From Bryobacterales bacterium (GTDB lineage: Bacteria; Acidobacteriota; Terriglobia; Bryobacterales; Bryobacteraceae), in NCBI GenBank assembly GCA_016789905.1, contig JAEUQC010000172.1, forward strand, positions 248,001-312,000: DNA of 64,000 nucleotides, written 5' to 3'. Shown here one piece after another: positions 42,919 through 50,860 of the stretch. The position numbers were made by a program, and so were the translations under genes. Position 1 is the first letter of the stretch. The number at the start of each line of letters is the position of its first letter. The notes under the pieces were generated by a model. The model was not told the DNA's origin. It was given only the letters and a program-made list of their open reading frames with translations, and did not search any database.

Positions 42919-44586
42919 CTACGTAACCGTGAACTTCGCGGATGGGGTTACTGTCTGGTTCCGGATTTTGTCCGTCACCTTCATTTTCAGTTCGTACACC
43001 CCTGGGGCCAGGCTCTTCAGGGGGAGTAGCTTTTCAATCGTCACTTCGGCCGCGGTGCCGTCCTTGATATCTTCCGTGAATTCGAAGATCTTGTCGGTGG
43101 AGCCGATCTTGTTCACCTCATAGACCACCTGGCCAACGGGCTTGCGCGTCTTCTCGTCGGCTTCGAAGTTGTACAACTTCAGGTAGATCCCCATTTTCTC
43201 ATCTCGATTGAACGATTCGGTGACGCGCGGGCGCACCTTCGTCGATCCAATGACGAACTGCCCGGCGCCGATTGATCGCGTAGGCACGCGTTCGATTAAA
43301 TCGGCTAAAACGACGGTGGAATGGGTAAACACATCGTCTTCCATCCGGGGCACATTTAACGCCATTTCGTAGTTGTTCATGTTCCCGCCGAAGACGTCTT
43401 TCACTACCACGTTCATGCGATACGTGCCGGGCGGCAGCGGAACCGCCTTCTGGTAAAGCGACGACCCTCTGGACGCGGCCTCCAGCATTTCCGAAGGCAC
43501 CTCGGTCGTCACCACATCCTCAAACACGTTCACCACGCGGCGCGACATCGACGTGATGCGCGAGTAGATGTTCACAGCCGCCTTCGCCACGCCTTCCTTG
43601 TTCTGGAACTGCAGGTCCTTCTTTTCCATCAGGATCGTGATGTTGGTTTGGATGGAATTGGCCGTCATGCGCATAAAGTCGGCGCGCACGCGAATGGGCA
43701 GCAGGTTAAACTTAACGGTCGAGTTCACAGCCGCTTCCAAATCCTTAAACTTCACTGCCGGCGGTTTCTGGAGCCGGGCGAACTGCTGCAACCGTTCAAA
43801 TTGGTTCATGCGCATCGGCAGCGGGTTCGTTCCCGTTCCCAACCGCGTGCCGTCGGTACGGCTGAAACGGTCGGCCTTGGACGCCATTCCCATCTGCTCC
43901 ATCAGCGTGAGCCCCGCGTTGGGAACCATCATCAAAGCGTCTTTTTCCGACGGGTCCATCGTCATGCGGTACTCACCCGTCATCGTGGGATCGACGAATT
44001 CGATGATGATGTCCGAACCAATGCCTTCAATCCAGCGGTAGCGCCACTTCTCGAAGGGATAGGTAGATGTCGTGCCGCCGCCTTCTTCGAATGGGCGTTC
44101 GTAGGTGCCGCCGGAGGGGTGGGATTCGTTTTCGTCCGGCGGCCCAAACGTAATGTAGATGCGACCGCGATCCGTCTTCCAACCGGGAATACCGGAGGCA
44201 TAGCGCTCATTGGCATACGCCACGCGACGGTAGTGTTCTTCCTTAAATTCGTTTTCCTGCGTGTCCGGCGTCGGATCGCGGCGCAGCCAGAACTGTTCAA
44301 TAAACTGCTCGCGTTCTTCGTCGGTGGACATGCGCTTGAACGCCGTCCGCTCTTCATCGGTAATGATATAGAGCACGTCTTCGTTCAGCCATTTGCGATA
44401 GGGGCCTTCCAATTCCTTGCGCAGCTTTTCTTCCAGCTTCTTGCGCTGCCGCTCGGTGAGCGGTTTCGCCACCGTTTCGCGCGGTCCTTCGTCTTTCGCC
44501 TTTTTGTCCGCTGCGTCGGCAGGGATAGCGAGCAACAGGGATCCGAGGATCATGCCCGGGATTAGCAGAAATCGGCGCAGTGTCAT
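42919..44586 (-). CDS. GWxTD-domain protein
   Basis: The 555-residue protein has a signal peptide (about 4-25), a charged helical region (to about 120), and the GWxTD motif in IPGWKTDRGRIYITFGPPDE (about 135-151). The C-terminal part is beta-rich with a terminal region of the type VYELKMKVTDKIRNQTV. GWxTD proteins are widespread in Acidobacteria and Bacteroidota and have no agreed function. A good sigma-70-like promoter lies upstream (44631-44658), and a 6 bp hairpin (44601-44606 with 44617-44622) lies in the leader. It precedes the barrel protein gene on the same strand. Confidence 0.88.
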   Translation of the reverse strand: MTLRRFLLIPGMILGSLLLAIPADAADKKAKDEGPRETVAKPLTERQRKKLEEKLRKELEGPYRKWLNEDVLYIITDEERTAFKRMSTDEEREQFIEQFWLRRDPTPDTQENEFKEEHYRRVAYANERYASGIPGWKTDRGRIYITFGPPDENESHPSGGTYERPFEEGGGTTSTYPFEKWRYRWIEGIGSDIIIEFVDPTMTGEYRMTMDPSEKDALMMVPNAGLTLMEQMGMASKADRFSRTDGTRLGTGTNPLPMRMNQFERLQQFARLQKPPAVKFKDLEAAVNSTVKFNLLPIRVRADFMRMTANSIQTNITILMEKKDLQFQNKEGVAKAAVNIYSRITSMSRRVVNVFEDVVTTEVPSEMLEAASRGSSLYQKAVPLPPGTYRMNVVVKDVFGGNMNNYEMALNVPRMEDDVFTHSTVVLADLIERVPTRSIGAGQFVIGSTKVRPRVTESFNRDEKMGIYLKLYNFEADEKTRKPVGQVVYEVNKIGSTDKIFEFTEDIKDGTAAEVTIEKLLPLKSLAPGVYELKMKVTDKIRNQTVTPSAKFTVT

Positions 44587-44630
44587 AAGTGTTTCCTACC
44601 GCGTGGATGAGGTTTCCCACGCTACAAATG

Positions 44631-44658
44631 ATTCTACCATCGTCTGGCCGCGCGTCAA
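44631..44658 (-). promoter_or_regulatory. Sigma-70-like promoter for the GWxTD gene
   Basis: On the minus strand TTGACG (44653-44658) and TAGAAT (44631-44636) are separated by 16 bp, about 45 nt upstream of the GWxTD start codon. Both elements are near consensus. Confidence 0.65.
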
Positions 44659-44754
44659 GGATTCGAAAAGTAAACTTATCTCCCCTGAAATCTGTAACTT
44701 GGCTCTCGTCACTGTGCTTTTTGAGCACGCCTGCGCGCGATGGTCACAGGTTGC

Positions 44755-45249
44755 TCACCCGCGCTTGCGTGGTTGGGCCAAGTGGTAGGCGCTGGCGTAG
44801 TAGAGCAATGGGTCCCCTTCCTGCCATTCGGCGTGGAGCACTTCACCCAGGATAATGGTGTGGTCGCCGGCTGCGATTGTCTGGCAGGTAAGGCATTCGA
44901 AGCGGGCTAACGCACCACCCAACAACGGAACGCCGGTGGCGCCGGGATGCCAGTCGATTCCAACAAAACGGTCCAGCCCGCGTTCGGCAAAACGGACCGA
45001 CAACGGCTCCTGATCGGCCGCCAAAATGTTAACGCCGAAATGGGTCGCGTGAACGAAGTGCCGAAGCACGTTGGCGCGATTGTCCACACAGATCAGCACC
45101 ATCGGCGGCTCCATGGAAACACTTGTAAATGAGTTGGCGGTGAAGCCATGTGGCGAGCCGTCGGCGGCAAGCGCCGTGGACACTGTGATACCGGTGGCAA
45201 AGCGGGAACAGGCGCGGCGAAATTGAGCGGGGTCGAATGGCACAGGCAT
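44755..45249 (-). CDS. Flavin reductase-like FMN-binding protein
   Basis: The 164-residue protein has the flavin reductase (FMN-binding split barrel) pattern: FATGITVSTA at the start, GFTANSFTSVSMEPPMVLICVD, FGVNILAADQEPLSVRFA, and GDHTIILGEVLHAE. Such proteins reduce free FMN/FAD with NAD(P)H for a partner monooxygenase. No monooxygenase gene is adjacent in view. It is divergent from the HU gene; the 67 bp between them hold the HU promoter. Cytoplasmic, no signal. Confidence 0.9.
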   Translation of the reverse strand: MPVPFDPAQFRRACSRFATGITVSTALAADGSPHGFTANSFTSVSMEPPMVLICVDNRANVLRHFVHATHFGVNILAADQEPLSVRFAERGLDRFVGIDWHPGATGVPLLGGALARFECLTCQTIAAGDHTIILGEVLHAEWQEGDPLLYYASAYHLAQPRKRG

Positions 45250-45256
45250 GGGCTGC

Positions 45257-45286
45257 TTGACAGAACCGTAAGCCTAATCTTATCAT
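45257..45286 (+). promoter_or_regulatory. Sigma-70-like promoter for the HU/IHF gene and downstream run
   Basis: TTGACA (45257-45262) is a perfect -35 and TATCAT (45281-45286) a close -10, with an 18 bp spacer. The HU ATG follows 31 nt after the -10, with AGGAGG as ribosome binding site. Confidence 0.75.
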
Positions 45287-45316
45287 TGGTTTTCAGTTAA
45301 CGCGCAGGAGGCGGGG

Positions 45317-45586
45317 ATGATCAAACTCGACATCATCAACGAAGTCGTGAATCGCACCGGCATTACGAAGACCAAAGCGGAGATGGCCGTGGAGACTGTC
45401 TTCGAGAGTATGAAGCAGGCTTTGGCGAGTGGCGACCGGATTGAGTTGCGGGGATTTGGCATATTCAATGTCAGGCCGCGGAAAACCGGTATCGGCCGCA
45501 ATCCGCGCACAGGCGCGGAAGTGGCGATTCCACCCGGGAAGGCTGTCCGGTTCAAGCCCGGGAAAGAACTCCAGCAACTGCACTAA
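45317..45586 (+). CDS. HU/IHF-family DNA-binding protein
   Basis: The 89-residue protein is a complete HU/IHF monomer: LDIINEVVNRTGITKTKAEM at the N-terminus, IELRGFGIFNVRPRKTGIGR with the arm-start motif, NPRTGAEVAIPPGKAVRF and a short C-terminal tail. It bends DNA and organises the nucleoid. It follows a near-consensus promoter and AGGAGG, and it lies 11 bp before the site-2 protease gene, opening the long plus-strand run. Whether it is HU or IHF cannot be settled from this alone. Confidence 0.95.
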   Translation: MIKLDIINEVVNRTGITKTKAEMAVETVFESMKQALASGDRIELRGFGIFNVRPRKTGIGRNPRTGAEVAIPPGKAVRFKPGKELQQLH

Positions 45587-45597
45587 GGGGATCGGCT

Positions 45598-46518
45598 ATG
45601 GACGCCCGTATGCCGCGTCCGCGTTCCGCCCAACGCTGGTGGTTGCATGGCCTCCTGTTGTTGCTGACGGCGCTGACAACCACGATCGTCGGTTCGCGGT
45701 TGGCTTCCAATTTTGAGGCGAACCAGCCGGCGTTTTTCTTCGACGACGACTTCGGCTTCTTCACGGCCATCTGGGATCGACCGGCGCTGTTGCTCGCTGG
45801 GCTTCCTTTCTCGCTCACTTTGTTAACCATCCTGCTGGCGCACGAGTTGGGGCATTACCTGGCCTGCCGGTTCCATCGGATTGACGCGTCTCTGCCATAC
45901 TTCCTGCCCGCGCCCACTCTCATCGGTACGTTCGGCGCGTTTATCCGCATCCGCGCTCCTATCTTTTCCCGGCGCGTGCTGTTCGATATCGGCGTCGCGG
46001 GCCCGTTGGCCGGTTTCGCGTTCCTCATTCCAGCGCTGGGCGTCGGGCTCGCCTATTCCAAAGTGCTGCCGGGCATCGCCGAACAAGGCGACCTGGTGTT
46101 CGGTTCGCCGTTCCTGGTCTGGCTGGCCGCCAAACTCATCTTTCCCGGTGTGGCGACCTCGGACCTCTATCTGCATCCCGTCGCCCGCGCCGCCTGGGTA
46201 GGATTACTTGCCACAGCGCTGAATCTCCTTCCCATTGGCCAGTTGGACGGCGGGCACATTTTGTATGCATTCTTCGGCAAACATCACCGGCGGCTCTCGC
46301 AGGTCTTCTCCGTTGTCCTCGCCGCCGTGGGAATCGTTTTTGGCTGGCTGGGGTGGATTCTCTGGGCGGGCTTCTTCCTGTGGACCGGACTCCGTCATCC
46401 GCCGATTTTCGACGAAAGTCCGGTGGACGAAGGGCGCACGCGCGTCGCGGTCCTAGCGCTGCTGATCCTCGCCGTTTCGTTCACCCCGGTGCCCGTGCGA
46501 GGGTCGTTGTACCTATGA
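45598..46518 (+). CDS. Site-2 protease family membrane metalloprotease (M50)
   Basis: The 306-residue protein has about six membrane segments, the zinc motif HELGH (H82, E83, H86), and NLLPIGQLDGGH with the third ligand Asp217. The M50 class cleaves membrane-embedded anti-sigma factors or signal-peptide remnants. The substrate is unknown and no anti-sigma gene is adjacent. Its stop overlaps the ATG of the GT2 gene (ATGA). Confidence 0.92.
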   Translation: MDARMPRPRSAQRWWLHGLLLLLTALTTTIVGSRLASNFEANQPAFFFDDDFGFFTAIWDRPALLLAGLPFSLTLLTILLAHELGHYLACRFHRIDASLPYFLPAPTLIGTFGAFIRIRAPIFSRRVLFDIGVAGPLAGFAFLIPALGVGLAYSKVLPGIAEQGDLVFGSPFLVWLAAKLIFPGVATSDLYLHPVARAAWVGLLATALNLLPIGQLDGGHILYAFFGKHHRRLSQVFSVVLAAVGIVFGWLGWILWAGFFLWTGLRHPPIFDESPVDEGRTRVAVLALLILAVSFTPVPVRGSLYL

Positions 46519-47264
46519 AGATCTCGGCGACCATCATCACCTACAACGAAGAGCGCAATATTGCGCGGGCGATAGAAAGCCTGCGGTGCGCCGACGAAAT
46601 TCTGGTGGTCGATAGCGGTTCGAGCGACCGCACCGTGGAGATCGCCGAAAAACTCGGCGCCCGCGTACTCGATCGCAACTGGATCGGCTACGCAGACCAG
46701 AAGAATTGGGCCGCCGAGCAGGCGACATACGACTGGATCCTCTCCCTGGACGCTGACGAAGCCGTCAGCGAAATGCTGGAGGCCGAGATCTGGCAGTTGA
46801 AAAAGAATGGCCCGTCCGCGGAAGCCTACACCATGCCCCGCCTGGCGCAGTACCTCGGACGCTGGATTCTGCATTCCGGATGGCATCCGGACCGCAAGGT
46901 CCGGCTCTATGACCGGCGCGGCGCGCGTTGGGAAGGCAAGTTCGTACACGAAGGGCTGGCGGTGAAGGGAAAGGTGGCGGCGCTCGAAGGGTCTCTGCTT
47001 CACTTCACCTGCCAATCGCTTTCCGAGCACCTGCGCACCATGGATCGCTACACCACACTGGCCGCCGAACAACTCGTGGAACAGCGGGCAAAAATTTCGC
47101 TCGGGCACCTGTTCTTCAAACCCTGGTGGGAGTTCAATCGCAGCTACTTCCTGAAGCGCGGTTTTCAAGATGGTCCGGAAGGTTTGGCCATCGCCTGGAT
47201 GGGCGCGCTCTACGTGTTCTTGAAGTACGCCAAGGCTCGCTACATGCTGCCAGGGCGGCAGTGA
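46515..47264 (+). CDS. Family 2 glycosyltransferase (WaaE/KdtX-like)
   Basis: The 249-residue enzyme begins MKISATIITYNEERNIARAIE and has DEILVVDSGSSDRT, the metal-binding LSLDADEAVS, and WHPDRKVRLYDRRGARWEGKFVHE, the pattern of lipopolysaccharide-core beta-1,4-glucosyltransferases of the WaaE type. I chose this ATG (ATGA overlap with the protease stop) because similarity begins there; the longer frame upstream is antigenic noise of the protease gene. Probable role: LPS or glycolipid assembly on the cytoplasmic face. Confidence 0.9.
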   Translation: MKISATIITYNEERNIARAIESLRCADEILVVDSGSSDRTVEIAEKLGARVLDRNWIGYADQKNWAAEQATYDWILSLDADEAVSEMLEAEIWQLKKNGPSAEAYTMPRLAQYLGRWILHSGWHPDRKVRLYDRRGARWEGKFVHEGLAVKGKVAALEGSLLHFTCQSLSEHLRTMDRYTTLAAEQLVEQRAKISLGHLFFKPWWEFNRSYFLKRGFQDGPEGLAIAWMGALYVFLKYAKARYMLPGRQ

Positions 47265-47281
47265 TAGCATAAGCAGTATTC

Positions 47282-48133
47282 ATGCAGAACCGTCGTTTAT
47301 TTCTTTCAGCCGCCGCCGGCGCGACCCTTTCGGCCGCGGTGAAGCCGGACAAGAATTTCAAAGGCGTCATCATCGGCGCGCAGACCTATAGCCTTCGCGA
47401 TCGCGATGTGAACGGCTGCCTGGCCGCCTTGCAGGAGTTGAAGATTGACACCGTGGAAATGTTCAGCGGCCACGCCGAACCGGCCTTCAAACGCGGGACC
47501 CCGCGCGAAGAAGTGCGCAATTGGCGCCTCACCGTTCCCATCAGCCACTTCACCGATATCCGGAAAAAGTACAACGACGCCGGCGTTACCATCCACGCCT
47601 ACAACTACAGCTTCCGCGAAGACTACACCGACAAAGAAATCGCGCGCGGCTTTGAGTTCGCCGACGCGCTGGGCGCCAAGATCATCACCGCGTCATCGAA
47701 CGTCTCCACCGCCAAAAAGGTGGACCCTTTCGCCAGGAAGGCGAAAATCCGCGTTGGCATGCACAACCATTCGCGCATCGTGGCCAACGAATTCGCCACC
47801 CCTGAAGATTTCCTGGCGGCCATGAAAGGGATGAGCAAGTACATCTGCATCAATCTGGACATCGGTCACTTCGTGGCCGCGAACTTTGAGCCGGTGAAGT
47901 TCATGGAAGAGTGGCATTCGCGCATTGTCACCCTGCACATCAAAGACCGCAAAAAAAACCAGGGCGCCAACCTGCCGTTCGGCGAAGGCGACACTCCGAT
48001 CAAAGACGTGCTCACCTGGCTCAAAACCAACCGCATCGCCATTCCGTCCAATATCGAATACGAGTACAAAGGCGCCGACACCGTCGCCGAGATCCGCAAG
48101 TGTGTCGAGTACTGCCGCAAAATCGTCGCGTGA
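47282..48133 (+). CDS. Tat-exported TIM-barrel sugar isomerase/epimerase-like protein
   Basis: The 283-residue protein has a Tat signal (NRRLFLSAAAGATLSAA), then the AP_endonuc_2/sugar isomerase barrel: IGAQTYSLRDRDVNGCLAAL, VEMFSGHAEPAF, MHNHSRIV, LDIGHFVAANFEP with metal-ligand Asp and His, and VTLHIKDRKK. Metal ligands of the family (Glu, Asp, His, Glu) look mostly present, including the final NIEYEYKG. Substrate is unknown. Gaps of 17 and 28 bp join it to the neighbouring genes. Confidence 0.85.
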   Translation: MQNRRLFLSAAAGATLSAAVKPDKNFKGVIIGAQTYSLRDRDVNGCLAALQELKIDTVEMFSGHAEPAFKRGTPREEVRNWRLTVPISHFTDIRKKYNDAGVTIHAYNYSFREDYTDKEIARGFEFADALGAKIITASSNVSTAKKVDPFARKAKIRVGMHNHSRIVANEFATPEDFLAAMKGMSKYICINLDIGHFVAANFEPVKFMEEWHSRIVTLHIKDRKKNQGANLPFGEGDTPIKDVLTWLKTNRIAIPSNIEYEYKGADTVAEIRKCVEYCRKIVA

Positions 48134-48161
48134 TACTTCGCTACTATCAATGTAGCCACAC

Positions 48162-48995
48162 GTGAACCGACGAGTATTTTTGTTAGGTTTGCCGACGGCG
48201 GCTCTGTCCGCCTTCGGCTACGCCAGATTTATTGAACCCCGCTGGTTGGAAGAGACGCGGAAAACGGTCGTGACGGGCCGCAATCTCCGCCGTCCCTTGC
48301 GCGTGGCCCATCTCAGCGATTTGCACGCTTCCGGACTCATTCCCATTTCGTTTCTTGAGGAAGCTTTCCGGCGGACCCTCGCCATGCAGCCCGATCTGAT
48401 CTGCATCACCGGCGATTTCGTCACTACCGATAACGATTTTGATCCCGCAAAATATGAGGCGGCGCTCCAAATGCTGTCGGCCAAGGTCCCAACATTCGCC
48501 GTCATGGGCAATCACGATGGCGGCGAGTGGGCGGCGCGGTCCGGCTGGTTTTCCACCAATCAATACATCCGGGGATTGGTCGGCCGGGGCGGAGTGCGCG
48601 TGCTGCACAACGATGCCGCAAAAATTGAAATTGCCGGTACGCCGCTGTGGCTGGTAGGCGTCGGTGATTGGTGGAGCGACGAACTGCGCGCCGGACCCGC
48701 CTTCGCGAATGTCTTGAATGACGGCGCTCCCGTCATCGTCATGAACCACAACCCGGATGGCAAGGACGACTGCGGGCTGCGCCCTTGGGACCTGATGCTC
48801 TGCGGCCACACGCACGGCGGCCAGGTGATGCTTCCTTTCTACGGGCCGCCCATCGTGCCGGTCATCGACACGCGTTACGCCGTTGGCCTCAACGCGTATC
48901 AGAATCGCTGGATTCACACGACCCGTGGCGTGGGAAATATTGTCGGTATTCGCGTAAACTGCCGCCCGGAATTGAGTCTGTTGATCGTCACCTGA
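48162..48995 (+). CDS. Calcineurin-like metallophosphoesterase (YaeI-like), Tat or membrane anchored
   Basis: The 277-residue protein starts at a GTG with a Tat-like N-terminus (NRRVFLLGLPTAALSAFGYA). All dimetal motifs are present: LSDLHASG, ITGDFVT, VMGNHDGG, MNHNP and CGHTHGGQ. This set matches YaeI-type phosphodiesterases acting on lipids near the membrane (UDP-diacylglucosamine hydrolases or relatives). Its TGA overlaps the next ATG by 1 nt, so translation is coupled. Confidence 0.9.
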   Translation: MNRRVFLLGLPTAALSAFGYARFIEPRWLEETRKTVVTGRNLRRPLRVAHLSDLHASGLIPISFLEEAFRRTLAMQPDLICITGDFVTTDNDFDPAKYEAALQMLSAKVPTFAVMGNHDGGEWAARSGWFSTNQYIRGLVGRGGVRVLHNDAAKIEIAGTPLWLVGVGDWWSDELRAGPAFANVLNDGAPVIVMNHNPDGKDDCGLRPWDLMLCGHTHGGQVMLPFYGPPIVPVIDTRYAVGLNAYQNRWIHTTRGVGNIVGIRVNCRPELSLLIVT

Positions 48996-50860
48996 TGCGC
49001 CGCTACGCCTTTATCGCTGTCGCGCTGGCGCTTGGCTTTGCCGGGTGGACATACTGGCGCGTTTCCCGCGCCGAAGGTGAGGCGCGTCAAGCCGTCCGCG
49101 GCGAGAGCGAAGTTGCGTTCACCCAATCCACCCTAAGTGATCCGCCGCCCTCCGGCTGGGAATCGCTTGCCAGCCCCGCCGATTTCCGTGACGCCGTGGT
49201 CTGGAACGGCAATCTCTATGTGGCGGGCTCGAACGCTCTTTTCCGCTATGGCGCTGACGGCGCGCTCGCGCAAACCTGGCGCGCAGGAATCGAACTTCCG
49301 CCTGCCCCGCTGGTTTCCCTCGCCGCCGCCGAAGAAGAACTCTGGATCGCCACTGAGGGCGAAGGCGCGCTGTCTTTTGACGGCACGCGCCTCCGTCATC
49401 TCCTTCCCGCGCCGCCCGCCGCCCGCAAACTGCGTGCCATCCTCCCCCTGTCTACCGGCGGCGTGTTGATCGGTACGTCCGCCCACGGCGTACTTCGCTT
49501 CGATGGCACCCGGCTGCGTCCGTTCCACCCGTCGCTCGCCCAGGTGCCGGTAACCGCCCTAGCCGGCGCGGAGGACGATCTTTGGGTGGGAACCCGCGAC
49601 ACCGGAGTCATCCACCTGCGGGCTGGACACGCCGAACGGTTTTCGGAGGCCGAGGGGCTGCCCGATCGCGCCATCCATTCGCTCGGCGTCACCGGCGACC
49701 GCGCGTTTGCTGGCACTTCCACCGGAATAGCCTACTTTCAGGGCGGCAAGTTCGTGCGCGTGCTGGCGCCGGGGCTTCTGGCCAAATCCATCGCCGCGCT
49801 CGGCGATGAACTCGCCATCGGCACCTTGACGGACGGATGGCTCCGCATCCCGCTCACCGCCCGGCGCGGGCACGATGATGCGCAGCAGGGCGGGGAAGTC
49901 CGCCGTGTCTTTTCCGTGGGCGACGACTTGTATCTCCTGCGGCCGGCCTCGTTGGATGTTCTGCGCGACGGCCGCCTGTCGCAGGCGATCAGCGGCCAGA
50001 CGGCATTACTTTCCAATGGCAACATCAGCGCGTTGGAAATGGATTCCGCCGGACGCCTGTGGGTTGGCTATTTTGACCACGGTTTGGACATTGTTGATAC
50101 CGTTCGCGGCAAAATTACGCCTATTGAAGATGAGCGGATCTTCTGCGTGAATCGCATTCGGCGTTCCAGTACCGGCCCGGAGATGGCTGTCGCCACCGCG
50201 AACGGCTTGGTCTTTTTCGACGGCGCCGCGCGTCAGCGCCAGGTGTTGACCCGTGCCGATGGCCTCATCGCTTCTCATGTCACCGACGTTGCTCCACATG
50301 GCAAGGGCTGGGTGGCCGCCACTCCGGCCGGTCTCACGTTTCTTGACGGCGGAACGCGCAGTGTCTATGCTTTTCACGGCCTGGTGAACAACCATGTCTA
50401 TTCGCTCGGCGCCAGCGGCGGCACGCTGCTGGCCGGCACACTCGGCGGCTTGTCGCTGTTGTCCAATGAGCGGGTAAAATCCAGTTTCACCACCGCGAAT
50501 TCCACGTTGAAAACCAACTGGATCACCGCCCTTGTGCCAGCGGGCTCCGAATGGTTCGCCGGCACCTATGGCGGCGGCGTGCAACGGCTCGATTCGGCCG
50601 GCCTTTGGCGCCAGTTCGATTCCATGCCCGAAAACGTTGTGGTCAACCCCAACGCAATGGCCGTTTCCCCCCGCGCCATCTACGCCGGCACGCTGGAGCA
50701 TGGCTTGCTCATCTGGGAAGCGCAACGCCAGTCCTGGCGGGCGGTCCGCGCCGGCCTTCCATCGTCGAACGTCACGGCGATCCTCTATCATGACAATAAG
50801 CTTTACCTGGGCACCGGCAATGGACTTGTCACCGTGCCGGAAAGCGCCTTGGGACTTTGA
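48995..50860 (+). CDS. Membrane-anchored two-component-regulator-type beta-propeller
   Basis: The 621-residue protein has an N-terminal membrane segment (about 3-20) and then a propeller with Reg_prop-like blades (ELWIATEGEGALSFDGTRL, VLIGTSAHGVLRFDGTRL, DDLWVGTRDTGVIHLRAG, RLWVGYFDHGLDIVDTV). It resembles the periplasmic sensor of hybrid two-component systems, but there is no Y_Y_Y domain, kinase or DNA-binding part. It is a sensor-like protein alone, probably displaying a ligand- or protein-binding propeller in the periplasm. The start ATG lies in TGATG, coupling it to the phosphoesterase gene. Confidence 0.82.
   Translation: MRRYAFIAVALALGFAGWTYWRVSRAEGEARQAVRGESEVAFTQSTLSDPPPSGWESLASPADFRDAVVWNGNLYVAGSNALFRYGADGALAQTWRAGIELPPAPLVSLAAAEEELWIATEGEGALSFDGTRLRHLLPAPPAARKLRAILPLSTGGVLIGTSAHGVLRFDGTRLRPFHPSLAQVPVTALAGAEDDLWVGTRDTGVIHLRAGHAERFSEAEGLPDRAIHSLGVTGDRAFAGTSTGIAYFQGGKFVRVLAPGLLAKSIAALGDELAIGTLTDGWLRIPLTARRGHDDAQQGGEVRRVFSVGDDLYLLRPASLDVLRDGRLSQAISGQTALLSNGNISALEMDSAGRLWVGYFDHGLDIVDTVRGKITPIEDERIFCVNRIRRSSTGPEMAVATANGLVFFDGAARQRQVLTRADGLIASHVTDVAPHGKGWVAATPAGLTFLDGGTRSVYAFHGLVNNHVYSLGASGGTLLAGTLGGLSLLSNERVKSSFTTANSTLKTNWITALVPAGSEWFAGTYGGGVQRLDSAGLWRQFDSMPENVVVNPNAMAVSPRAIYAGTLEHGLLIWEAQRQSWRAVRAGLPSSNVTAILYHDNKLYLGTGNGLVTVPESALGL

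Noticed and set aside
44726..44740. GTGCTTTTTGAGCAC hairpin downstream of the flavin reductase gene
   Set aside because: Only a 5 bp stem without a following U-tract in the minus direction; too weak to call a terminator.
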